NCBI GenBank assembly: GCA_964393615.1
Contig: CAYMUR010000010.1
Coordinates: 1 to 64,000, forward strand
Direction of reading: 5' to 3'
DNA: 64,000 bases
From: CAYMUR01 sp964393615
GTDB taxonomy: Bacteria; Planctomycetota; Planctomycetia; Pirellulales; Pirellulaceae
Part shown: one piece after another, positions 38,601 through 47,100 of the stretch
How the letters are laid out: each line of letters begins with the position of its first letter
Numbering within the stretch: position 1 is the first letter of the stretch
Program-made: the position numbers and the translations under genes
Notes under the pieces: generated by a model
The model's input: the letters and a program-made list of their open reading frames with translations, nothing else
Told to the model about the DNA's origin: nothing
The model's database searches: none

Positions 38601-39458
38601 GAAACGTAAAAATCCGGTTGTTTTGAATCGACTGTCGTTATTGAGCTCAAAGCTTAAGCCAATACCTGGAACCGGATGCAAACCAATACGCGTGCGTAAA
38701 CCAGAAAACGCGCTAATCAAATTATCCGCCGAGTTATAGTAATATCCACCAAAATCGATGTAGCCATAATGCATTGCAAGTTTGCGCGGACGGAAGCGAA
38801 TTTCGCTGTCAAAGCCTTCCAGTGCGGCGTCCATCCCACCTTGAATCACGATGTTGTTCTGATAAAAACAGGATTCGTGTGCCAGTTCATATCCGGTTGT
38901 TCCTGTGGGAATATAACCATTTGTACGTAGATCGAAATGTTTCGTCTTCACGAAGCCGCCGACACCGATTTGATAAAACGTGTGGCCGAAGTATTCTAGT
39001 TGATCGTCATCGATATCGAACCAGAGATTGACACCATAATCGATTCCGGCCGGGGCGAGAGTTTGTACACGTTCCAGGCCGAAGTTTGCAAAAGGCTTGC
39101 CGGAATCTTCGGTCACATGGGCATGCACTTCGCTAAGCCAGCGAGCCTGGAGAGGCCCAGAGAAAAGGCGGCGTTTGCCCCCCAAACTGAAATAGCTGTC
39201 GTCATATCCCAAGCCATGGTTTGCCCCAGTCGCGTTGAGCCATAAACTGCCCGGTAACTGTGGCGCCAAGGCAATGGAAACGGGTGACGACCCGCCACCA
39301 GGTGCACTACCAGGACTCAGGTATTGTGCACTTGTCGGTGTGTTGGGTAGTAAAATCAGTAGCGTGGTGATCAACCAAAATCGTAGGGAAGCGACATGGG
39401 AGCGCAATTGTTTTCCTCGGTGGACCAAGAACATGGTGGGGGGGAGTGCAAGAATCAT
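35682..39458 (-). CDS. Inverse-autotransporter-like beta-barrel with right-handed beta-helix passenger
   Basis: 1258 residues. Signal peptide (FWLITTLLILLPNTPTSA, about 27-44). Residues about 70-290 have alternating aromatic/polar strands (GYDDSYFSLGGKRRLFSG, GVNLWFDIDDD, YIDFGGYYYN) like the outer-membrane barrel of intimin/invasin-type inverse autotransporters. A linker ERTVRNDHIVRFQQDVLFA leads to ~900 residues of parallel beta-helix repeats with many N-T-I and D-G-I turns (DGIDITGV, NRGDGIDIENF). The barrel would sit in the outer membrane and display the helix outside. A signal-less barrel or a simple polysaccharide-binding helix are alternatives. Function probably adhesion or surface-glycan binding (inference). 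Ends before the terminator at 35535. Confidence 0.78.
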   Translation of the reverse strand: MILALPPTMFLVHRGKQLRSHVASLRFWLITTLLILLPNTPTSAQYLSPGSAPGGGSSPVSIALAPQLPGSLWLNATGANHGLGYDDSYFSLGGKRRLFSGPLQARWLSEVHAHVTEDSGKPFANFGLERVQTLAPAGIDYGVNLWFDIDDDQLEYFGHTFYQIGVGGFVKTKHFDLRTNGYIPTGTTGYELAHESCFYQNNIVIQGGMDAALEGFDSEIRFRPRKLAMHYGYIDFGGYYYNSADNLISAFSGLRTRIGLHPVPGIGLSFELNNDSRFKTTGFLRFELAFGGGDRVHGNSAASSRDLERTVRNDHIVRFQQDVLFAMDPDTNLPYFVHHVDNTASNNGDGSVNNPHDTLIDAELASSPEDIIFVREGDGTLNGMNAGITLQDGQLFLGDGVEHWIPLAGGGTFLLCNDLDGIMPTISADPGFDVVTLADRNTVAGFDIDGENIARHGIFGRGTQVLDGAITNTTIHDNVISNVVQDGIHLEDIDGATVIDSDAVTVISDESTTIEDNTIFAVGDDGIDITGVVGTENTIVIAGNTIADPNVTDTETVSTASIVDDGIAIGSTAAENDFLLEKNIIGHTGGNGIHLMDITDTELLAGGTWMFIENKINGLGEQGIGSHGILVERFLDAETELQFLYNESHRAQLDGMHLEDVQVWKLDVYGNLTNNNLDDGLELVNTSDPNDPLFSVNVDIVDHTSNFNLGDGIAVQTGNGDLTIIDSVITNNRGDGIDIENFTNNVAGTGTLISTSLITDNGAGVTAGIRYSLNQASTVPTDQIENLTITGNTIDGNGINIMTLTSGEGTALDTNIVDNPSIAGFVLDGINVQSLAGATQTLDISDNLIDGVNLTDPNDPNDPFIEPVTSTGIAIRVLVDDQDTGLLTTVTGTVIDNEITNQGGQGVEEDIDNLWNPSVPIIGEEWPNVVSPSGVGLTVNGESFLDMAFTSNEFNASQGSHLTAQFDVSNTTVINRLDLRNNIFNDTSEDDSIIVQTADNTRLDMNITGNDILAATEEGFELNLADDTFTRADFTNNTWTDSPDDTADDGTTGGNALTGAEDIGESGHALFVTTENNAQFLMTFHGNEIEGYGGAGQLDTIPPDPAWGEGVDISAIDSSKASVRATNNSIRASALEGMRLEVDDTANINAFVQDNFFRYNDRAFSDPNEPQFERDFIADKVNPISSLCLALHNNFSNTGENFLVRNAGGSFIQLEEGINTPQATTEGSVNVTAFDETTSPCILNIEAEEAVFTAAGFP

Positions 39459-39575
39459 ATGTGACCGTTCGTGGAAAAATCCCTACATTTCACGTGATCC
39501 ATCGTCTTGTCAGACTCCCACTCATTAGTTAAATCCGGAGAATTCGCCCAACCGGTATAGATTATAAAATTTAGG

Positions 39576-39615
39576 GCGATAGCTGCTGGCACACCTGGCT
39601 GGGAATAGCTATCGC
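39576..39615. repeat. Inverted repeat between amidohydrolase and beta-helix genes
   Basis: GCGATAGCT (39576-39584) pairs perfectly with AGCTATCGC (39607-39615) across a 22-base loop. On the minus strand it lies 56 bases past the amidohydrolase stop and is followed by a TATAAT hexamer (39566-39561). It could be a terminator-like hairpin, an operator of the following gene, or both. No U-tract is present. Confidence 0.45.
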
Positions 39616-39670
39616 TGCTTGCGGCGTGAGAGAGGGAAGTTTTTTCCACGCGGCCCGGTGTTACCGTGAA

Positions 39671-41008
39671 CTAAAGACCTTCCAGACAGGTATTGCCATC
39701 ATGACTGATGACTTGTCCGTCGAACAGAATGATCTTGTCTCGAGACAAGTGACGGACATCACGGGTGATATCGTGGGGCGAGAAAATCATGCGGCTGCGA
39801 TAGCTAGCAGCCAGTTTTCCAATCAGTTCGTGGAACGCAAGGCGGCCTGCAGCATTTCCAGTGGCACTGCGCAATACCGCTAACGCCGACATGCCTGCAT
39901 GTTGCATCAGTTCCAATTCGCGAAGCAGACCAAATCCATGGGGTACACCACACGATCCGGCATCACTACCGGCAATGATACAAACACCTCGTTCATCGGC
40001 TTGTCGTAATGTGCTCCCATGATTGTCGACGATCCGCTGCAAATTCTCTACGACGTTGGTATCCCATCCTATTTCCTGGCAGCGTTCGATTTGGATGTGG
40101 ACAGGAGCGAATGTCGGCACCCAACCTATGCCACGATCTCGCATTTGAGAAAGTTGATCGGAGGACATGAAGTAACCATGTTCTACCGTGTCAACTTCAC
40201 CATCAATGGCGTTCTGGATTCCATCACAGCCGGACGCGTGTGCGAATGTTTGCTGTTTTTGGGACCGTGCTGACGTGGTCAACGAGAGTACTTCATCGGT
40301 GGGCATTTGTGATGGGGCAGTGACGCGACCTGCGTTGAAATTAATGATCCCTGTAACAATCAGCTTGATGCGATCCGCACCGGCAGCAATGCGGTCGGCA
40401 ATACAATCGGCCGCACTGGTAAATTCTTCGAGAGGTCGTGCCATGAATTTACCATAGCGACCTTGGTGATGAATGGCAGCACCAGGGCTATCGATGTATG
40501 GCGTATCAGTGATTTGCCCACGATGTTGGCGACAATGGGCAGCCAGGGCTAAACCAACACCATCTTTGTCCCCCGCATCCCGTACGGCAGTCACCCCCGT
40601 ACGTGCGATGGCGGGCCACCGCGGACGGGCACGGTCAAGCAGCTGTGATGAGGAATTCGTCAAGTAGGTCCGGCGGGGATCTGCATCAACGGGGTATCCA
40701 TCGAGGAATAAATGCGAGTGGGCCTCGGTGAGTCCAGGAATGACAGTGTATTCGGAAAGGAAAATGTCGGGACCACTGGTTTTAGCGTCAAGCATGTCGA
40801 CAGGCGGTAGTTTGTCCGCTGCACCGATATAGCGAATCTTTTGCGCGTCGTAAATAAGATGGGCGTCTTGGAGCACTTCGTCGGATGTACCATCAAAGAG
40901 TTTGCCGACTTGTACCCAAACGACATCATCGGCAGATCGGCTGGTTAAGGCTGCCATGAGATCGGGCGGGGAAGTGACAACAGAACGGTTCGTAGGAGAG
41001 CTGTTCAC
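39671..41008 (-). CDS. Amidohydrolase, imidazolonepropionase/prolidase-like
   Basis: 445 residues. Metal-site motifs of the TIM-barrel amidohydrolases: HSH in TEAHSHLFLDG, HASG, the EHG of DTVEHGYFMS, and the aspartate in IAGSDAGSCG. The start is GTG at 41008, overlapping the previous stop as GTGA, so it is translated with the DHPS-fold gene upstream. No signal peptide. It could hydrolyse a cyclic amide or similar; in this operon a folate- or one-carbon-related substrate is attractive but unproven. Confidence 0.8.
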   Translation of the reverse strand: MNSSPTNRSVVTSPPDLMAALTSRSADDVVWVQVGKLFDGTSDEVLQDAHLIYDAQKIRYIGAADKLPPVDMLDAKTSGPDIFLSEYTVIPGLTEAHSHLFLDGYPVDADPRRTYLTNSSSQLLDRARPRWPAIARTGVTAVRDAGDKDGVGLALAAHCRQHRGQITDTPYIDSPGAAIHHQGRYGKFMARPLEEFTSAADCIADRIAAGADRIKLIVTGIINFNAGRVTAPSQMPTDEVLSLTTSARSQKQQTFAHASGCDGIQNAIDGEVDTVEHGYFMSSDQLSQMRDRGIGWVPTFAPVHIQIERCQEIGWDTNVVENLQRIVDNHGSTLRQADERGVCIIAGSDAGSCGVPHGFGLLRELELMQHAGMSALAVLRSATGNAAGRLAFHELIGKLAASYRSRMIFSPHDITRDVRHLSRDKIILFDGQVISHDGNTCLEGL

Positions 41009-41955
41009 CGATACAGCTCCATGATACGTGCAGATTGCCGGAATCCAGCTTCTTCTTGGGACACACCCGCTTCGGGCCGTCCATCCTCTAATGCTTGGCG
41101 GACCACTTGCAGGTAACGGTCGTCCGGTTCCAGTGCTTGTAGATCCTTTTCAGGATTTCCCAGGATACAGTCGAGGCCTGATTCGATCGCTAACGTGATG
41201 TAAGCATTTTCCAGGCCTTCGCGAATATGTTTAGGCACACCGAAGGAAAAATTTGTCAACCCCACCGAGATATGAACACCGTCCAAGTCTGAATCTTGGC
41301 GGATCAATCGCATGGCATCCAATCCCATGTTCACCAGTCCATAGGTGTCGGCACTAATGGGCGCCAATCCAGGATCAACAAAGATTTGGTCATTGGTTCG
41401 TCCAGTTCGGGAACGAAGTGCTTCCACAAAGACACGCACTGTCAGGTGTACGTCTTCAGGTGTAAAGCATTGCGCGGTGCCTCCTTCTGCAAAACGTTCG
41501 GAGGCCATCACGATGACCTTTGTGTCGTATTGAGCGATTAAATCATACATCTCCTCTAAATTTTCGCGGGACGCTGCTACAGAATTAAAGAGCGGAGGAC
41601 CGCTTTTAGATCTGTCGTAAGCTTTCAGGCAGCAGCGGTGAAATTCGATCCACGGGTTGTCGAATGCGAGAGGGAGGTTGGTCACCTCCTGAATCGCTGG
41701 AATCAGGTCGGGAACCATATCGAGCATTTGTTGGGGCTTGACCGTCAGCTTTTGGGTTCCATCAATATTGATCGTAAGGAAATCGGCTCCCAGGTCCGTT
41801 TGCAGTTTGGCTAAACGCTGGTAACTAGCTAGATCGCGATCGCGCCAAGCATGCCTTGCACGTTGAAATGAGTTGTTGATTAGTTCACCAATCAACTTAA
41901 ACGGTCTTGGATGTGTCGGTGTTTCGTTCACAAGGATTTTCAGAAAGAGGTACAT
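41005..41955 (-). CDS. DHPS-fold protein, methyltetrahydrofolate:corrinoid methyltransferase-like
   Basis: 316 residues from the first ATG; GTG at 41931 is an alternative. Pterin-binding TIM barrel: LIGELINNSFQRA, GADFLTINIDG, LPLAFDNP, VDPGLAPI and GLTNFSFGVP, which match the MeTr/AcsE and MetH pterin domains better than dihydropteroate synthase. MeTr moves the methyl group of 5-methyltetrahydrofolate to a corrinoid protein. Its 5' end overlaps the 3' end of the methylenetetrahydrofolate reductase by about 59 bases and its 3' end overlaps the amidohydrolase by 4, a tight operon. No corrinoid protein or Wood-Ljungdahl gene is visible in the window. Confidence 0.77.
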   Translation of the reverse strand: MYLFLKILVNETPTHPRPFKLIGELINNSFQRARHAWRDRDLASYQRLAKLQTDLGADFLTINIDGTQKLTVKPQQMLDMVPDLIPAIQEVTNLPLAFDNPWIEFHRCCLKAYDRSKSGPPLFNSVAASRENLEEMYDLIAQYDTKVIVMASERFAEGGTAQCFTPEDVHLTVRVFVEALRSRTGRTNDQIFVDPGLAPISADTYGLVNMGLDAMRLIRQDSDLDGVHISVGLTNFSFGVPKHIREGLENAYITLAIESGLDCILGNPEKDLQALEPDDRYLQVVRQALEDGRPEAGVSQEEAGFRQSARIMELYR

Positions 41956-43525
41956 TGGTGCGGTTCAATACGGACTTTTTCTGTTTGCTATGGTGATCAC
42001 GGCCCAGAAAAGTATTTGCCCAACTAGAGGTTCCGCGCAAGGTTTCATTTTGTATGACCGGAGCGTGATCGAGTAGATGCTGTTCGTTTCCCCTGAATTT
42101 CAACCGATCATAGGCCCGCGACCAGATACAAGGAAAATCATCGACTTCACACAACCCGTCACGTGTTCCACCACAAGGGCCGTTCCGCTGGTTCTTGGCA
42201 CACTGGGACTCCGGACAGAGATAGGCAATATCGGGTAAAGAGCAATCGCCACAGTCCTTACACCCGAACATGACAGATTTGCTGGCATGCTCGAGGACTC
42301 TCAGTGCAGAGGGGCCCTGTTGTTTGTTGCTGGCACGACGGTAAATGGTTTCTCCCCAACGAAACAACCTGGTTCCCGGTTGGAAGATTAAGCGGTGGAC
42401 CCAGTGGTTCAGGCGGTAGCCCCAGGTGACATGTTTGGAACGCTGAGGGAGCCATTCTTTCGTTTTGCCTTCCGGCGAGGGGGCCGGATTTGCCAGCCCC
42501 GTCGACGAGTCTTGGTCGTACAGGTAAAACTCTCCTTTGCGACCGTAGCAAATTTCTTTTGCGAATTCCCGCCAATCATCTGTTGTAAAGCGATTGGCTC
42601 GCTCCAGAATATCTTGGATTTGTGCCATGCTATGGACACCTCCAAGATAGACGCCGCGAAATCCTAGGCCGCGAAAAATTGCCAGCTGGCGGGCCGCCAG
42701 TTCCAGAAAGAAATTGCGACCGCGATCAGGGCGCTGAGCTTCTGCCTGGCAACGTTCGAACAACGCATTACTGACGACCACTCCCGGAATTTTCTGAGAG
42801 CGAAAAAACTTGGCGACTGGAAACGAAAGTAAGAATACGTTTCCAATAAGTGGTACGTTCCCATGTCCGCGCTGAGTCAGGTAAGCTACCATTTCGTGGC
42901 TTTTGCGAGAATCGAAACCGATTTGAGCAATAATGAAGGAGGCTCCTAGCTCGATTTTTTTTTCCATCTTGAGGTACTGGGGGACGACTTCATTCTCAAA
43001 CAATTTGAAATTAGTAGCAACTGCTCCAGTAAAGAAATTGGTTTTTTTTAGCTTTGCGGAGCTGGCAGTACCTGCAGACGGCCGGTCCAAACCCTGATTC
43101 ATTTCACCAAGTAGTGTTAACAGGCCAATCGAATCAATGTCAAAAACTGGTTTGGCATTGCCATGGTAACCGGACGCTGGATAGTCCCCGCTGAGCGCAA
43201 GAATATTTTGAAAACCTTCACTGGCCAGTTGCCACGCTTCGCTTTCCAGCCCGTTCCGATTAAAGTCTTTACATGACAGATGAATCAGTACTTCTTTTCC
43301 ACCGTAGAGGATATTTTTACCCAGCGCGATGGGGCTTAACATTGGATTGCCGCCCGCATTGTCTGTAATGGATACCCAGTCTACGGATTCGTAGTCTGTC
43401 AACTCGGCTGCCAGGCGACGGGTCTGAACGGATTTTATCTCGTCCATCGTGCCACGAGTGGTCACGAGCTCGACGCCCACCAGGAAATCTGAACTGTCCC
43501 GCATTTTCTGCCGAAGCGTGGACAC
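41897..43525 (-). CDS. metF: Methylenetetrahydrofolate reductase with C-terminal MetV-type zinc domain
   Basis: 542 residues. Residues about 1-320 are a MetF TIM barrel (VGVELVTTRG, SITDNAGGNPMLSP, ALSGDYP). Residues about 400-500 carry a cysteine-rich MTHFR_C domain beginning CKDCGDC near 419 and continuing with CPESQC, GPCGG, LCE and PCIW, which in acetogens is the separate subunit MetV. Here both sit on one chain. It reduces methylene-THF to methyl-THF, which the next gene product could use. First gene of the minus-strand operon. The zinc domain may recruit an electron donor other than NADH. Confidence 0.85.
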   Translation of the reverse strand: MSTLRQKMRDSSDFLVGVELVTTRGTMDEIKSVQTRRLAAELTDYESVDWVSITDNAGGNPMLSPIALGKNILYGGKEVLIHLSCKDFNRNGLESEAWQLASEGFQNILALSGDYPASGYHGNAKPVFDIDSIGLLTLLGEMNQGLDRPSAGTASSAKLKKTNFFTGAVATNFKLFENEVVPQYLKMEKKIELGASFIIAQIGFDSRKSHEMVAYLTQRGHGNVPLIGNVFLLSFPVAKFFRSQKIPGVVVSNALFERCQAEAQRPDRGRNFFLELAARQLAIFRGLGFRGVYLGGVHSMAQIQDILERANRFTTDDWREFAKEICYGRKGEFYLYDQDSSTGLANPAPSPEGKTKEWLPQRSKHVTWGYRLNHWVHRLIFQPGTRLFRWGETIYRRASNKQQGPSALRVLEHASKSVMFGCKDCGDCSLPDIAYLCPESQCAKNQRNGPCGGTRDGLCEVDDFPCIWSRAYDRLKFRGNEQHLLDHAPVIQNETLRGTSSWANTFLGRDHHSKQKKSVLNRTNVPLSENPCERNTDTSKTV

Positions 43526-44130
43526 GGAATAACCCTTCTACAAAAGACGCCAGTGAATATTAAGGCGTGTCATCTTGTAACTGGAAAGTTTAACAGCAGG
43601 AATATGCAAAGCGGTTGGTTGTTGGAAAGTCGCCAGCCCCCAACGTAATGCGTCGCTTATGAAAAACAGTGATTGAAATCGTTGCACGCCGTCTCACAAG
43701 GTAGTGACTGCGGAACCCACTCGGGGTCTCAGTTGAATCTCGGACATCCAAGCGAATGGAAATCATTTAATCAGCACGTGTAAAATCATATATTTCAACT
43801 TGATTTTAGCAGCGAAACGTTCAGACGCCGGGTTGCTACCGCTTCCAATCTATTATATCAGCTTCGACGGGTAGAGGTATTGGAGATGAACAATTCAGTC
43901 GCTCAAAAATTAGTAGACGGTTCACACGTTGAAGGCTCACCAGTCCAACTGGTTTGCGAGCCAGGAAACCAAAGAGACGGGTCGGCGTGGTTCGCGTGGT
44001 GAAGATACCAATTGCGGTCAAAATGCGGTGAAACACGGTATATCTTCACGGGCCTGTCTAGGTTGCTTGACAGCAGAAAAGGCCGCTCGCTCCTTGAAAC
44101 CCAGCCAGCATTGGCCACCACAGGGCTGGC
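43526..44130. other. Intergenic region upstream of the metF operon
   Basis: About 600 bases. I looked for cobalamin, SAM, SAH and THF riboswitch landmarks by eye and saw none that hold up. A 38-codon plus-strand frame at 43886 and several other short frames have no support. The left part should contain the metF promoter. Confidence 0.45.
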
Positions 44131-44131
44131 T
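44103..44131 (-). terminator. Possible hairpin at the end of the giant CotH gene
   Basis: AGCCAGC (44103-44109) pairs with GCTGGCT (44125-44131), overlapping the last base of the stop codon on the minus strand; GGGTTTC follows. Stem of seven pairs without a real U-tract. A weak terminator candidate. Confidence 0.33.
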
Positions 44132-47100
44132 TAGACGAAACCCGTGTCCATGCCAGTTTGCAGGACCGGGCGTTTTTTAGGCGAAATGTGAAGGGTTGTA
44201 TCCTGGGCGGTGAATCCGGAGACATAATGGACCGAGGTGATCTCTACCGTTGAGTTCAGCGTGTGCGATACGGTTTCGGCTGGTTCAGCAGTGAAAGGGT
44301 CGACCCGCGACAAACCTGTCTCTGCATGCTCATAAGGGTTAGCGGACGAGCGATCGAGTGAGTGGTTGGGTTCGGGCACACTAGCGCTGTTGGAAAGCAC
44401 GACGTTTTCAGCTGGATAACCGAGGGGCGCAAAATTAGTGGCCATTAAATTGAAATCGTTAATGTCGATGTCTCTGTCACCGTCAAAATTTCCACTACTC
44501 CAACTGGCAAATGAATTTGAGCCGAGCGGGTCAAAGTGACGTACTAATTGACTGAAATCCACAGAGTCCAGGTCTTGATCGAGATCCGTGTCTCCGTAAT
44601 GTGTCCCCATGATATTCAACACTAAATGGTCTACATCGTCGTAGTTGACCTCTCCGTCGTAGTTCAAGTCAAAGGTCGGATCGTGGGAACCGATTTTAGC
44701 GAACATCAGATCAATGTCGTCTGCATTCAACTGACTGTCGTGATTGAGATTGCCGACTAGAGATGTAGGCAACTCCAGGTGGAGCGACCAATCTGCCAGT
44801 ACGCCGGTATTGCCATTAACGGTATCATCCCAGACGTGTAGTTTCCACTGGCCTTCGGCTTGCTCCCCTCGTAACGAGCTGAGTTTACCTTCAGGTCGAA
44901 ACATTCCGCTGAATGGAGCGCTGCCAGTTGTGATTTCTTGTGGGGCTTGGTCATCCAAGGTCGTTGTAATAAAGTGGCTGCCCCCACCTCCCACATCCGT
45001 GAATAACTCTACAATTGTTCCACGAGGTGATTCAAGAAATACGTCCAGGTCTTCGGTGCGTGTATGGAGAAATGTCAGAAAAACCGTCATGTCTGTAATG
45101 CGGCCCGTTGTGGTCACGTCCAACTCAAATGTTTGTAATTCACCATCGTTGATCGGAGTGTCGCTCGCCGTCAGAATTCCTTGACCACCGATTGCCAGGT
45201 AGGACACTTCTTCGCCAATATGGGTGGTTTCTATGTCCCTGGTAGTGTCTTCATCGATTTTGATACCAACGTTACTGGCAGACGGGGTCGTGTAACGCAA
45301 GATGGCATTGTCGCCTCCGAAGAACGACGCCAGGGATGCAATAAAAGATGGCGGTTCTGCGAAAGGCTGGGAGAATGTGAGTGTTGTGAACTGGTCGGTG
45401 AAATTTGCCGGGGTGGTGAACGCTTCATAGGGGATTTCGTTCCAGTTTCCTCTTCCGCTTTCGATGGCCAGATAACCCACATTGATGGAACTGTGGGTAG
45501 TCATGATACTTTCTTCCTGTTGTAACGACACTTGAAAACTGTTGGTCTGTATCGAGTTCTGTCGAGTTGATAAATAGGGCTCACCCGCAGAGGATTGAAC
45601 CTGAGTCATGACTGTCGGCGACGAAAGAAACGGTGTTTCGAATGTCACTGTTTCCCAGGCAGGACTGGCCACGACTTTACCCACCGTGGCGTTGGTATTC
45701 ACGGTTCCCACTTCCAGGAATGCACCACTTTCTAACACGTGACTTCCTGCTTCGAGTACAACGTAGGTAATTGTTTCGGCAGCCCCGTGTATACCGTTCA
45801 GGTTCGATGGTTCGCTGAGGAACAAGTCAAATTGATTTGACTGTACGTTGTTGACTCGCACTACGACTGGATCCATTCCAACGAACGAAGGGGGGGTCAC
45901 GAAAACAATGGGTTGAGTATAGGTCTTTGTTAGTGTAACGGTTTGAGTCTGGTGAGTGAGATCGGTGACTTGTCCCGTTTCACCAATGATGACGGATGTT
46001 GTCGGGTCGAACGCGACTGAGAACACAGGCCTGTAACGCCCGGGACTGACTGGCCCGCTTATCCAGGAAGCGGAATCATGTGACCAGTTATCTGACAATG
46101 TTCGTTGCAGGGACTTTCCGCTGCCATCCGACTCTGTAGGCCATGGCGCCAAATCATCGTACTGCAAGTCGTCTTCGAGCAGGTAGGGTGTGAACGCCGG
46201 TTCTCCAAGAGACGGGTGGCCGGGCCGCTGTAAAGAGATCTGTTCACCACCGTTGCTCAAGTTCCCCGCAAATCCTCCCAGAACCATTACGGACTCTTTG
46301 AGTCCGTGTAATTCGCGGAAAGCGGCCAGATGATTGGCGTGGAGATTGCTGGCAGGATCGAAAGGCAATACGACTAAAAATTCTGCTGGCCCCAACATCG
46401 TGCCGCTGGGGAAATTGAAATCAATGCCGTTTTCGATGCGCCAACCTGTCAGATCGACTTCGTGAGGGGTCGGATTGTATATTTCCACGAATTCCAGGTC
46501 ATTTTCGCTCAAAGTAGGTTCAATATCCAAGAGGGCGGGAGATACGTTACGGGGATGGTAGTGGACTTCGCTGATGACTACGGGACCGACTCGTACCCTG
46601 TCATTGGCCGTCCCCAACGTGGTGTTTTGCATGGGGGCCAATCGGCCCGTTCCGTTGGGAAATCGCCCCAACGATTCGCCATTCGGCGCCGCTGAAAAAT
46701 GCACGTCATCGACGAACGACAGAACGCCACCAGTTCCATCGGAAATCGTTAGCCAGACGTCGTCACCACGAATTCCACTCAAAGCAAAACTGGGATCCAC
46801 CCCCGGTGTCGGATTAAAATCGCGCTCGTCTAATACTAAATAGCCACCCGCGGCCAGCGACATCGCTGGTAATTGGTGTTTTAGTAGATCGCCGTCCGAG
46901 TCACTCAGGTACCAACCTGTGATTGAAATCGGGGTGCTTGTCGGATTGTAAAGTTCAATCGAATCCGATTCAGCCACTGGTGGATCCGTCTGTGTGAACA
47001 CCTCATTAATGACAATGCCTACAGGATCTGCACTCGCTGCAGCGGGTGATCCACCAAACTCAGTACTGCCACGCCAGTGATAATATTTTTCAAATTGTTC

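Noticed and set aside
43886..44002. 38-codon plus-strand frame
   Set aside because: Short, no ribosome-binding site and on the strand opposite both neighbours.
43526..44130. Possible riboswitch upstream of the metF operon
   Set aside because: No cobalamin box, SAM-I, SAH or THF core pattern could be traced by eye; a covariance search would be needed.
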